DNA from: Trichobilharzia szidati | Lineage: Eukaryota; Platyhelminthes; Trematoda; Strigeidida; Schistosomatidae | NCBI GenBank assembly: GCA_944472155.2 | Contig: OX235275.1 | Coordinates: forward strand, 54,577,228-54,641,227 | DNA: 64,000 nucleotides | Reading direction: 5' to 3' | Part shown: positions 9,942 through 22,242 of the stretch, in pieces | Position numbering within the stretch: the stretch's first letter is position 1 | How the letters are laid out: every line of letters begins with the position of its first letter | Program-made: the position numbers and the translations under genes | The notes under the pieces: generated by a model | Told to the model about the DNA's origin: nothing | The model's input: only the letters and a program-made list of their open reading frames with translations | Database searches by the model: none

Positions 9942-11631
9942 ATGACTATAGATTCTCACCCTAAGATAAGTAATGGGAGACCATACACCGTAATCACCAG
10001 GGCTTCAGCCAAATTAGGCAAACAGGTGAAGGTGATGGAATCTTGCATACCGGTCTTGAAGACCAGAGTAAATATTCCCTGCGTGGACAGATTGCCCATG
10101 TCGCCGCAGTCCTACAGTGAAACTGTGACAAGTCAACTAAGCGGATGTGGCTCCATCGCCGTTAACACGACTAGGTTAATAGAGCCGAGTGGTAAATCTG
10201 CACAAAGTGAGAATAGTATAACACCCATATCCACAGTAGGCCCTGAAACAAACAGGAAGGCCAATAAGAAACGTTCACGACGTCGCAAGACGACAAAAAC
10301 CTTCCTCAAGAAGGCAGACGATTGCAAGGTCTGCAATTCTGTTGTCGAACAAGTAGACTCTGCTTTCGAATGCAACTTTTGCAAGCAATGGGTACATTGT
10401 AGATGTGACACCGGGGTACCAAAAGTATAATACGACTTTATGAGTAAGAACCCATGCCCATGGTTCTGGTACATATACCCAAGTTGCCGTCCTGATGCAG
10501 CCTCGTGTAGTTCCTCGAAAGCTAAAGATGGCATAGAGGTATCAGGGAAAAACGTGAAACGTTTTACTCCCACCAACTCAGAAAACAGCACAATTGCACG
10601 TAAATCGGGGATACCAAAATCCACACCGGTTATACTTGCAATTCCTGCCATATCTGCCCCAGACACAGAGGCTGAAGCACCAAGGGTATCTGTCGCTGGG
10701 AAAAGACCCTTACCATCCACCAGTAAGTGGCCACAGCACTGCGACACACAATAATACCCAGTTGCACCAGACGAAACAAAACGGTCTTAAGGGGGATGAC
10801 AAATGTGTGAGGACCAAACCTAAATCCACGGTGAGTAGATCAAACTGCGTTAACCTCTATGATGTACCAGACTGTAGCAGTAGTCTGCTGGAAAACAGGG
10901 CCCTGTTTGACCAGGAACAGTGGTCCAACTTATGTAGCACACTGGGTCTGGACATCCAACCAGTAAAACTATGCAGATTGTATAGGGGCACCGCTGCTCC
11001 TCAAGGCAAACCATCCCCACTGAGGGTAACACTGGGCTCTACCGAGGATGCCAAAAAAGTTTTATTGACTTCCCAAGTCCTTCCTATAGGGAGGACCTGC
11101 GATATACGTGTTAGGCCAGATAGGCCATGGAAGGAAAGACAGATGGTGAGGGAGTCGCTAGAGCTTATTCCTTCTGCCTCCATGGTTGTTCACGGCATTC
11201 CCGAACTGGTAGCTGGGAACGCTTGTGAGAAGCACTGTCACGATGTACAGCAATGGAGATGGTTGTCATCCCAGATGGCTCTGGGAAGTTCAGGGGCTGT
11301 CTGTATTTATAGACTGCCTCGACCCACTCACCTTATGTCAATTAACATGCCACGTCTGTTAGCTGTTAAGTTCAGCTCCCGAGACCACCTGACTGCTGCT
11401 CTCCAGAGATGGCACAAGACCAAGGAAAAGGTCAGCAGACACATTCGCCGCTGCGAGAGCCGGCCTCGTACCCAAAGGAGAGAACAAAACGTTGTCATAG
11501 AACATCCCCAACCCCTAGTCACAATACAGCGGTGTAGCACGGACGACGATAGCCAGTGTCATCCAAGTGCTCCGATTGAATCAGAAGAAAAAAACTCCAA
11601 CAGGCCGGTTCCCGGGGAATCGGCCAACTAG
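9942..11631 (+). pseudogene. CR1-like ORF1 protein with PHD-like zinc finger, broken
   Basis: Starts at ATG 9942. A basic segment (KKRSRRRKTTKTF) is followed by a PHD/C4HC3-type finger: CKVC, CNFC, WVHCRC and, past an in-frame TAA at 10428-10430, PCPWFWYIYPSC. The frame ends at about 10750, and a different frame continues to 11631 with an RRM-like or ORF1-type core (NLYDVPDC... and LRVTLGSTEDAKKVLL) and a basic tail. So one nonsense codon and one frameshift disrupt it. ORF1 proteins of this kind bind the element RNA; zinc-finger ORF1s are known in CR1/L2-type elements. ORF2 follows about 60 bp downstream. Confidence 0.7.
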
Positions 11632-11693
11632 TTCGTAGGATAACTCCTCAACCGACAGCCCACATCACGTTAACCACCCCCCAATACGGGGAC

Positions 11694-14526
11694 GTGGTGA
11701 GACTGACTACCAGTTGCCTGTACAGTAATGTGAGAGGTATAAGAGGCAAAATAGCCGAACTTAGATACCTACAATCACAGCTGAACTCCAAAATCATAAT
11801 ATTGACGGAAACCTGGCTAACCCCTACGGTGGCAGACAGCGAAGTCAGTATAAATGATATGGTCCTAGTCAGGCGAGATAGGGATCTGAAAGAACTAGGT
11901 GGGGTCGCCATATACGTCGACAAACAGCTCAGATGTGTTCATGCAATCGACCCTCCCCTCATTGAGCTCCCTGACTCCATATGGTGCCATTTCACCGTTG
12001 GGTACTGTAAATATCTAGTGGGCAGCTTTTATAGATCACCTTCATGTGGAGCAGACCACAACCAGGTACTGCTGAATGCAATTTCAGCGACACAAGACAT
12101 GGGTTATGATCAAATTGTCATAGCTGGAGACCTCAATGCCCCATCTCTTAACTTGATGACGGGATGTGCCCAGGACAGATTTGATCGAAATCTGCTGCAT
12201 ACCATCACGGAGGCCGGATTCACTGAAAATGTCAGAATGGATACTAGATGGGGCCCAGATGGGAGGTCTTCTAGACTGGATTATGTGCTCGCTAGTGGCC
12301 AGCTACTAGTGGAAAACGTTCAGATCACGACTCCCATAGGTAGTAGTGACCACGCGGTCATAACATTCGACATAGTCCTCCGCGAGCGTTTACAGTGGGA
12401 CAATACACAGCCCTATCTGTGTTATAACAAAGCCAATTACACCGAAATGCGAAGACTTTTGTCTGAAGCAAATTGGCCGAAAAATTGGACAGAGCTTACA
12501 ATAGAAGAACACTGGGGAGTGGCAAAGGAGATCATTCACCAGGCGGTCTCAGACACTGTTCCTTTAGTCACACCAAAAGCTATGAAGCAACGTTCATGGC
12601 TAAAAAGGGGGACACAACGCCTTCTACGGGCGAAGCGAAAAGCCTGGTTTGCGTGGCGAGTATCGAAGAGTCAACCCGAACATGAAGTGTACCTCGAACA
12701 CAGGAATCGATGTAACATACGAGTCCGGAGTGATAGAAGGACATTTCAGAGAAACCTCGCCAATAAGCTTCTCGTGAACCCCAAAAGCCTATACAGGTTT
12801 ATGTCTGAAAGAAAACCGACCAATCAGGGAGCTTGCAATCTAGTGGGTTCTGATGGGAAATCTCTTACTAGTCTTGAAATGGCAGACATTCAGTCTAGCC
12901 TTACACAGGCAACTGAACAGTAACGAGGATTTTACTCCCACAAAACATCAAGATTACAATGCAAGACCAACGCGCGAAAACCTGCTGGGTACATTTCAAA
13001 TTACCCCGGCTATGGTACTCGTAAAATAGGGAAAGTTGGCTTCGTTAAAGTCTGCAGGTTGCGATGCCATAAGACCATCCGTCCTGAAGCAGTGTTCAGA
13101 AAGTCTCTGCCAACTCCTAAGTGATCTGTTTCATCACTCCTTTGATGTAGGGAAACTTCCATGTGAATGGAAACGAGCCATCCTATCCCCTATCTTCAAG
13201 AGTGGTGACCGGCAGAACGCGACCAGTTACAGACCAGTTGCGCTACTCCCAGTGATATCGAAGATATTAGAAAGTCTCATTGACGACCACATGAGAAAAT
13301 ACTTCGACGGGACTAACCTACTCCATGAAGCACAGCACGGTTTCAGGAGGGAAAGATCCTGTGTGACGAAACTTCTTCTAGCTTGGAACGATTGGACACT
13401 ATCCTGGGATGTAAAGGTACCAGTCCATGTGATCTTTCTCGACTTTGCGAAAGCATTCGACACAGTTCACCATAGTCTGCTCCTTCACAAAATAAGCAAA
13501 GCGGGTGTTTCTGGAACACTTCTCGCATGGCTGAAAGATTACTTAGGCGAGAGAGAATTCTGCACCAAAGTCAACCGCATCCGATCATCCTGGCACACCT
13601 CGGCGTCAGGGGTTCCTCAGGGTTCTACCTTAGTGCCGTTGATGTTTTTGATTTTTATCAACGACCTGCCCTGTCAACTGAACTGCTCTGCGCTTCTTTA
13701 CGCTGACGACGTAAAGATTTGGAGAGCAATAAACTCACCGGAAGACTCCGACAGATTGCAGGCTGACCTGCAAACTCTGGGAGACTGGGCTCTGGCTAAC
13801 GGAATGCCTTTCAACCTAAAGAAGTGCAAAGTAGTGCAACTTCATTCCGGCAGGTCACAGAGTGTAAATCACACCCTTAGTGGCTAGAACGTGAGTTGTG
13901 TGCCATCAGAACGTGACCTAGGTCTTATTTTAACAGAAAAGCTAGACACCAGTGGAAATTACACGAGGGACGTCGCCAAAGCTTACGCAACTTTACACCT
14001 TATGCATAGGCAGCCGGGAGCTCTTACTCTCGAACCATTCTTAACGTTGTATACGACATACGTGAGGCCACTCCTTGAGGTGCATAATATCATTGCTCCT
14101 CCGCTACTCAAAAGGGATGCTAACATTCTAGAAAGTGCCCAGAGACGAGCGACAAAATGGGTGATTGGCCTCCGCAACAAATCATATGAGGAAAGACTGA
14201 AGAAATTAAGTCTTTTCACACTTAGTTACAGTAGTCACAGGGGAGACCTCATCACCGTCTATAAGATGTTAAATGACCAGGCCCACCCTAATAAAAGCAT
14301 CCTGCCATTAAGTGATTATAGGCTTCCACGAGGTAACCCTCTATGGACAGCACACCAGAGACCAAGGACTCGAGTGCGTTCACATTTCTTCTCGCTTCGA
14401 GTTTGCCGTCTCTGGAACGCTTTACCGGCGGCCGTAACTACAGCTCCATCTGTGGAGACTTTTAAGCGGAAGCTGGACAATCATGCAGAAATGCATGGTT
14501 TGTGTCTCAATGGCGTACCTTCTTAA
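11694..14526 (+). pseudogene. CR1-like ORF2: apurinic endonuclease plus reverse transcriptase, broken
   Basis: 11694-12923 encodes a complete APE-type endonuclease: YSNVRG, LTETWL, a GSFYRSP segment, IAGDLNAPS, RLDYVL and GSSDHAVI. A frameshift between 12923 and 13036 separates it from the RT, which shows YRPVALLPVISKILE, FLDFAKAFDTV, SGVPQGSTLVPLMFLIF and LYADDVKIW (catalytic YADD at 13699-13710). A TAG at 13885-13887 interrupts the frame, which then continues to TAA 14524 with the usual CR1 C-terminus (RLWNALPAAVTTAP). Domain content is complete, so it was recently functional in evolutionary terms, but it is now dead. The open frame begins without an ATG at the domain start. Confidence 0.85.
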
Positions 14527-14974
14527 AATTTGAAACCACATTGTCAATGGATAAGCATACAAGCCAGATCCCCACGACCCGTCCTGTCTTCTCCCACTGT
14601 ACCGACTACTCTATCTTTTCTTTCTTTCTTTATTATTTCACCTTTATTATTTCACTAATCTCAACCTATATTATCTACACTACAACCCATTATTATTATT
14701 CTACTTTTATGACTACACCGAATGACCAACGGGTGTTAGGTCAAACTCCATTCACGGCAGCAGCTGAGTCCTAACATACTGCACACTACAAACCACATCT
14801 TGACCAATCCTCGCACCACTCCTCTCGGAGTCTACCAGAGCTAAAGCAGTCGAGTGGCGGGATTTACTACGCATAAGTTCACCTAAGATCTGGAACCTCT
14901 ACCTTACAATCAAGAAGCGAGGTCAAAGAAACCACTGGTTTATACTAGCTCGTAATCAGGATATTGGATATTGG

Positions 14975-16485
14975 ACGGACTCGATGATCACGAGTATCAC
15001 TTGTCTACACCAACAGAGCGTACGACGGCTAGCCGATCTCTCAACTTGCAACTTTAGCGAGGGCACGTTAAATACAAGACGGAAAGTTAGCGTATCTACA
15101 CAACAACATATAATTTGAAAAGTCAGTAAGTCTGTAATCGTAATCAGTAAAGTAGTGAGTATCTTCTTTCCCGTAGACATGCTCGGAAGCGCATTGTCTG
15201 TAACCTTTTGCTATCGGAGCATCGTCTGGGCGAAATCACCTTTTGGTCATCCGGAATCCTTTAGGTTGTTCGTCACTGACTGGTAATAGCTGGAAAGTTA
15301 CAAGTAGTAGAACACCTGTTGGATTTTTACCCAAATTGTGGTACATTCCCTTTTCTCAAATGTTACTCTTAGATATTCTGAGAAATAGTGAGGGGTGAAT
15401 ATGTCAATATAAAGTCGAAGACGGAATTCCACTTGCCATGCTCTTAGCGCCGCAACCAAGCAACATGTTTCGGAATGCTTGTGAACGGTTACAAGTCACC
15501 TTGTCAACCTGAACCTACGGATTCATGATACTGCACTGCAGGAAATACAATTCACCGAAAAGTAGGACAGTTGACCATTAAATGAACGGCAGACAATATT
15601 AGGAATATGACGTTCCCTGTAAATCTGTTATTTTTGTGAAAATGTTAGCACTATCTTATTGTTTCCGTATGCACTCTTAAAATAAACATATATGCCTAAA
15701 TTGCCGTTACACTTAATTTCCATTCGCAAGCCTTAGTTTGAAGGTTTAAAGCAGAATTCGGTCAATTGTTATCTGTCTCATTTATTACGTTTTGTCAACA
15801 AAAGGTTAGTTGTTCCTAGTATATCCCGAGTAACCTTGACTAATAGGAACCATTACTTACACTGTCCCAATGATTAAAGAGTAATCAGACTGCAATTCAT
15901 TTTGTGCCATGAACAGTCTACTATGTTAGCCTAGCATGATTGCAGTTTCACCATGATCGTTAACTGTCAACTTAATAGCTCTGAACTTCAGACTAAAATT
16001 ATACTTGTAGTAGCATTCACTGACAGAAATTGCCCTCGATACGTTTCAATATGCAAAACTTGAGAAAAAACACGTAAATTTTAGTGACAGACTAACTGAC
16101 GAAAACGTGTAACCAGTCTATATAGGAAGCCACCATGCCATTGAATCTGGATATACTGTCTTTCCAGCATCTTTTGATAAAAGTGTAGGAAGTGTAACGC
16201 GGTTCAAGAATATAATGACACAGATAATATGTACTTAAGAAAGAATCCCTTAATGTATGATTTTATTTAAAAAGCATGTGAAAGGTATAATTTGTCACCA
16301 AACAATCAAAACAACAGACTGAGATGTTAGAACTAGCGGGAATATTCAGTGAAGCCACTCATTAGGTGAGGTGAAGATTGGAAGATTGCATCTCGGTAAC
16401 CAGTCCCTGTATAAGGGGGACTCACGTACTCTAGAAAGAGTACAAATGAAGACAACACGTGATTCTGGGCATGACCAAACTATGA
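14975..16485. other. Stretch without recognisable gene
   Basis: Intergenic or unclassified repeat DNA. I see no exon, SINE box pair or RT motif that I could defend in either direction. Confidence 0.4.
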
Positions 16486-16489
16486 TCAC

Positions 16490-17915
16490 AGACCTGATCT
16501 ATTTTCTCTTCTCCTTCCCACCAAGTCGGAACATCTCAGACTGTTAGGTGCACTGACTCCTGAGCTCTTTCTAAGGTTATACAAAACACGACTAAGAACA
16601 CACATTGAAGTGTTCGATATCGTCGCATCCCCACTGTCTAGAATAGACGCTAGCTTTTTGGAGGGAGTTAAAAGACGGGCGACGAAAGGGGTGATGAGTT
16701 TCAGAAACAAACCATATGATGAAGAGCGGAAGAAATTAAAACTCCTCACACTTAACTACCGTTGGCTTAGGGGGGGAAAGATTTATGCCCATAGGATTAC
16801 AAATGATAAGAATCATCCAAGCAAAGGTGTTCTGTCATTGAGGACGAATGGGCTTCCTCGTGGGAATCCAAGGAGGATAGCTCATCAGTGGGCGAAGATT
16901 CGAATGAGCGCCCATTTCTTTTCACCAGGAGTTCACCGTCTCTGGAACTCCCTGCCGGTAGATGCAGCTACAGCACCGTCTTCTGGTCTCTGTGACCGAA
17001 GGCCGGGTATTCATGCAGCGAAACCGGGTACTGTGTCGATACGTCCTACCCCTTTAAAATTTCATACACAACTAGTGAGTAGATACCTAAAGTCATCTTT
17101 TTACATGTTCACATTCTCTCCAGTCTTACTCTCCTGATTAACGCAACTATTACGTTCTTTACACTATTATTATAACGGAAATGTATATATTTATATATGT
17201 ACAAATACATCAATTTCGATTTTTTGGGGGCTGAGGGTGTTAACGTTCACGGATAGTACGAAGTATATTAACGCAAGATATAATACCCACAACTTCTATA
17301 GTATTCGTCCGGCGTAGACCAGAGTCAAGGCAAAACACTGGAATTGATCGGCCAAATTATGAATCATGTTTCGGGGGCTTATCGGAGTGCGAGATGATTA
17401 CTTATCTAGCTAGGGATCATGAATGAACGTAACACGTCGGCTTTCGATATGGCGTAGATGCTTGATCGTAAGCCCTCAGCTAAACAAATCGACTAAAACA
17501 GTGACGGTCAGCATCCAATGTTTAGTGATGAATGCTGTGGCCAATAATTCTATAGTATTAACTACTGCTACAATTTCATTAGCTGTCTGTTTTTACGTTC
17601 TTTCTTTTCTTTTTTAGTCTACATAACCTACACTAATTATAGCTGCTATTATTGTCATTTTAATTTTCCAACCTCACCGGATGACTAGCTGGTAAAGGAT
17701 CAACTCCATTAACGGTAGCAACACGGTATGAACATACCGCATACCACAAGCTGCACATAATTAATCCTTGAACCACTCCTTTTTGAGTTAACCAAAGCTA
17801 TGACAGTCGAGTGGTGAGATGAACTACGCAGAAGTTTGCCGAAGACCAGGAAAATTCACCTCACATTCAAGAAGTGAGCACGGAGAAACAAAACTGGTTT
17901 ATACTAGCCGGTAAA
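16490..17915 (+). mobile_element. 5'-truncated CR1-like copy, interrupted by a solo LTR
   Basis: 16500-17085 encodes the C-terminal part of ORF2 (LSRIDASFLEGVKRRATKGV, LPRGNPRRIAHQWAKIRM, HRLWNSLPVDAATAPSS), related to but diverged from 14000-14526. The 3' UTR (about 17100-17222 and 17573-17915) shares the words GTTTATACTAGC and CAGTCGAGTGG with the first CR1 copy. The solo LTR at 17223-17572 splits the UTR. Truncation at the 5' end is typical of LINE insertion. Confidence 0.75.
17223..17572. mobile_element. Solo LTR of a CsRn1/Boudicca-like gypsy element
   Basis: 350 bp, the same length and layout as the LTR at 23847-24196: TTTGGGGGCTGAGGG at one end, ACTACTGCTACA at the other, with shared inner words (GTTAACGTTCAC, GACGGTCAGCATCCAATGTT). 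It is flanked by the 4-bp direct repeat ATTT (17219-17222 and 17573-17576). No internal gag/pol remains, so it arose by LTR-LTR recombination. By comparison with the complete element it lies in minus orientation. Confidence 0.8.
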
Positions 17916-19600
17916 AAGGGCAGAAATTAAACGTCACGTACAAGGTCATTGATGGAGTGAGACGCTCCAAGGTCGTTTTCGTCCATGTTAGTCGGCCATG
18001 TTGGATTGAAGTTCCGTAGCTGTTCGTTTACAACATTGGTTTTTCCGTTTATCCAGCAGTTATTCACAACTAATCTTGATGCACATTGTTCATAAATGTT
18101 GCGTTTCACTTCATTATTGTTTCCGTTTCAGTTAAAATCAGTTATTTCGTTTGTTTCGAAAGTTTTTACCACCAGGTCAGTGCATTCGTTTCATTGTTAT
18201 TGTTTCATACGTTGTATTCATGCATGGTTTCAGTGTTTTAGTTGTTGTTCAGCTATTAATGAATTAGTACTGTGTAGAAGTTTTGGAAATTATGCATATG
18301 AACATGTTTGGGAGGCAGAAACCATTGTTTCCAGTTCATTTTTGGTTGCCGTTATTGTTGCTGGCTCAATTGGTTACTTAATATGTAGGAATCTGGAAAA
18401 AAATATCTTTCACATTCATGTTTACAGCATGCAACAATCTACGAGTGAGTCTGGTGAAGAGAGCACGATCAGGGTTGAGATTAGCAAAGTTTTCGAAGAA
18501 ATAATTAAACCTAGATAATTTAGAACCTGGTTTGAAGTTTAAAAAGCTTTGAAGCTTTTCAACAAGGGGTCTGTTGTCAGCTAAAAAATCAGGTATATTG
18601 TGAGAGAATCAAAATCAAGCAAGGATGAGCCACTTGTGAAGTATGAATGTGTGGTGTTTGTGTGTACTTTTGGAAGCAAAATTAGGAAGCAATAGGAAAT
18701 CCCTAAATGATTGTTAATGCCTAATGTACTAGATCCAAACGCACGAACTAGGACTGCCTGTAGTAAACGCGGTGTTAACAACCATTCAGTTTGTTTCAAA
18801 ACGATTTGAAAAGCGGATAACATACGATGATCTGGTGAGTGTTCGGTAAGAATTTAACTAGCAAGAATAACCTTTCAGATTTCGGTCTACAATCGGTGGT
18901 TTTTTCGAAGTTACAACAAGCTGATTATTCGGGGGAAAATGGCTGGTTACAAATTGCTTGTTTCAGTTCAAATAATGAAATTCCTATTTTTCGGATGCTT
19001 GTGATTTCTCCGTGGCTATAAACACGGTTGCCCATGATTTTTAAGAAAACTTTAAATAAATTTTCCTTGAGCCAATTGTCTTCTGTTTCTTGGCGAAGCA
19101 TCTATTGAGACGATTAGGTAGCAAAGTAGAATGTTCTGTGATTGAGAATCGTAGTCGTTGTGTTTCGGATTTATATCGCGCATCTAATTGCTATAACCCT
19201 ATAGACAAAGCTTTTGCCTCATGGTGCATTATGATGTCTCTAGAAACCATAAGCACAATGCCTTCGGTAAATTTATTTTTACTTTTTAGGTGACAGCAAA
19301 TAGTGGGTCATTTAAGGCGATAGGATAAATACCTCTAAACGCTTTCGTGAAGAGATTATCATATTTGCAATTAGGATATGTTTATTTTTTCGACTAGGAG
19401 ACGATCTTTTTACCCAGAAAGCTCTCAGAATGTCCGCTTTTACTTTGTAATTCAAAGATAACGTTGAGTTGCTCACTTAGGTAGTAGCAACAGGAGATTA
19501 CCTTCAGGGGGAACTACTTTAAGGTAGCTTTAGATAATGCGTCATAGAAGTAAGCAGTGTATGTTTATTGTGTCTAAATATATTAGACGTTGTAAAGCTG
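17916..19600. other. Stretch without recognisable gene
   Basis: One 140-codon open frame (18096-18518, +) has no motif that I recognise and begins in poor context. Pyrimidine-rich segments occur, but no exon could be supported. Left unassigned. Confidence 0.35.
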
Positions 19601-19639
19601 GTCTAATCATAGTTCTGACATATAATGAGTTTACCGTAC

Positions 19640-20390
19640 TGGCGTTTACCTTGATTTGCATACCTAGCTCATAAACATTATGCATGCATGTGGCATACAC
19701 TTAAGGCTAAGACGCTTTGTGATGAATTAGTCCGAGATACTTAACGTCAGACTTGTTTTCTATGTCACTGTCGTCAATTTCACAACGGTCATAGGAATTA
19801 ACAGCTTCGCCTGACTTTCTCTTACATCGGAAACTGAAATTAACAGTCTGATATTTCGAAGGATTTAGTTTAAAAGCATTTTGTGACTCCTGATAGGGAG
19901 CTGTTCATCTTTGTACAGTGTAGATGCGAATTAAAAGACACTGAAATAGTTAGTCCGCGCACTTGACATATTTCATTTCGTATGCATATGTACATTAAGT
20001 TCGTCAAACCAAATACAATTGGCAGTGGACGACTATAATGGAGGAAATGTTGTGATGCAAGACTGCAGCTGCATGTAAAGTACTTCTACCGTGTTTATAG
20101 GCGAATTATTTGAGATCGTTAAAGGCTTTAAGTGAAGGTTGAAGATTAAGTAAGAGTAACTTTCCCATAGCTTTTAGAAAAGGGGAGGTAAAAGCAATAG
20201 GTCTAAATTTAAAGCATCTTCCATTAGACGACTTAGGTACAGGTACAATTTTAATATCATTCCAAACGACTGGCAAACATTTCTGGAAAAAGATTCATTA
20301 AATATGTAAGAGGATATCTGCACATTTTTTAAGAATAAGGCTAGGCAAACAGTCTGGAACTAGGCTACAAGAAGGGTTCAACGACTAGCG
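19640..20390 (-). pseudogene. Non-LTR RT fragment, minus strand
   Basis: Reading leftwards from 20390, the frame (with stops) gives LILKKCADILLHI, DIKIVPVPKSSNG, FRPIAFTSPFLKAMGKLLL and PSLKAFNDL, closely parallel to the RT at 22243-23846 (ILLQKCADILCHP, AITSPFLKTMEKLLL). The region around 19870-19760 gives a later part (RKSGEAVNSYDRCE, DVKYLGLIHHK). The middle with the catalytic motif is deleted. Same family as the element at 22140-29660. Confidence 0.65.
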
Positions 20391-22135
20391 ATATTTTAGA
20401 ACGTCATTTGTATTGAAACCAAGGAAGCAACTCTTATTAATACTTGTGACACCAGAAACCTTGGCAGTTATCGATCGTAGAAATGGTGGATATTAGATAA
20501 CATCACATGATTCAACGGCATATTAGAAATAGATGAAAATTATTTCTTTGCTCACTGTCAAGTCAACAGTCTATTTGATGATGTCACTGCATATTAACAG
20601 ATTAGTGAAGTAGCTATCAAGCCTAAGTTATTGCATTTACTCGTACTTCATACTTGGCGTTTAACAGTGTACAGAGTTGCAACTGGCTAGATAAGGCGAT
20701 TTTAGCGTATCGAACAGTACAGAATTGTTATTCAACTTGCTAAATCCTACTTAGTTTTTACAATGTGCTACTGTATCGAAACAGACACGAAATCTTACGA
20801 AAGGCTAAAGTAACAGTCTCATAATACTAAAGTAAATCTCCATACTACTAACTAAGCTTAACATGCATTGATCCGAATTCACTTTTTACAAAAGCACAGT
20901 ATAGCGATGCACTGAAAAAGTCTAGATGAAGTAAAATTGAAGAGTATATTAAACATTTCAATAATTTACAAAAGAAAATCTCGATGAAGTGTATTAACGT
21001 TAGTTTGACCAAATGATATTTCCGCTGATTTCACATTCGACAACCTCCGTATACCTGAAAAATATAAAGCGCATGTAAGCACCAGCACAACATAAAGTTG
21101 TAAAAGATTATTCTACATATAAGCATACACTATGAATACACTGATTCTGTTAATACTAAGTAATATATCATGCAAATGAAAGTATTTGTAGTCCACAGCT
21201 GGTTTTTATATTGACGCCGTTTTCATAAATAGACCTCTGTTGTTTCCCGGCATTAGAGGATTATACGCAAACTTCAAGACAATATCTGAAGCATCCATAC
21301 TGTTGAGGCGTCTTTCTCTCATCAACCTTACTTGCAGATCAACCTAACACTAACTACGCTTACATTAAATGAAGTATTGCAAATGTGTAACTTAGAAATT
21401 GATCCATAATCTCAGTAATGTCTAATGAGCATACTTTTATGAATTCTTCAGAAATTACATTCTCACATTAAGGAATCTGTAGCCATCAAATATAAGCTGA
21501 ACATGCTTCAACTCTAAACAGCTATGCATAGTGTTAGCAGCATAGAGCAACACTTAAGATATTGTAAGATACGCAGACCTGTTGTGTTGATGAGGATAAC
21601 AATGACATATAATGCAACCTAAACTTTCACTCGTGATGCGGCATCTGTACTGCTTCATGTCAATGGAAAATTCAGGAAAAATTCATCACCACTATTGGTG
21701 ATCAAAAACATTGCAGCATTAAGTTTACAGTGCCAGTGAGAATGGCATAACAGACAGTAGATTGATAGTAATAGAGCTGACTAGATTCAGTTCTCATAAT
21801 TGACAAAATCCATGTGTATAATAATACTATACACTGAATTAATGCACTAAGTGATACAGTGAGGAAATTTAAACGAGTGATTGCCTTCTCCACTGCATTT
21901 GCAATCATCATGACAACCACCTACATTTGCTAGCCAAGCAGTCAGCTAAGCAGACAATGGCACAATAATAATAAAGTTGAGATATTTTTTATACATTGAG
22001 TCCACATAACTCATATTACGCTACACCAAACAGTGCAAATTTACATGAAATCCACTTAGAAATAACCTCTCAACTTACGATAATTCCTGTCCAGATACAC
22101 ATAAGGTGAGACACATCTACATGTTTACTTCTATT
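20391..22135. other. Stretch without recognisable gene
   Basis: AT-rich DNA with no supportable exon or retroelement domain. The last part may contain the 5' UTR of the LINE that starts near 22140. Confidence 0.35.
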
Positions 22136-22242
22136 CCATATTGGCGGCCTGCTTGAACAAAGGGCTACCAAAAATTCCACCTTACAACATTTTGCAAAAT
22201 TGCTTTGGTTTGCTCTTTTAATTTTGTTTTAATTTATGAGTA

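Larger units (their letters stand above)
9500..14974 (+). mobile_element. CR1-like non-LTR retrotransposon, nearly full length, inactivated
   Basis: About 5.5 kb with 5' UTR (about 9500-9941), ORF1, ORF2 and a 3' UTR that ends near ATATTGGATATTGG (14961-14974), a short tandem tail instead of poly(A), as usual for CR1 elements. The 3' UTR is shared with a second copy (17573-17915), which fixes the 3' end. ORF1 and ORF2 both carry frameshifts and stops. The 5' border is inferred only. Confidence 0.75.

Noticed and set aside
10133..10747. 204-codon minus-strand open frame
   Set aside because: Antisense shadow of the CR1 ORF1, which shows zinc-finger motifs in the plus strand.
18096..18518. 140-codon open frame on the plus strand
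   Set aside because: No motif, splice context or homologous copy in the window; composition looks like chance in AT-rich DNA.
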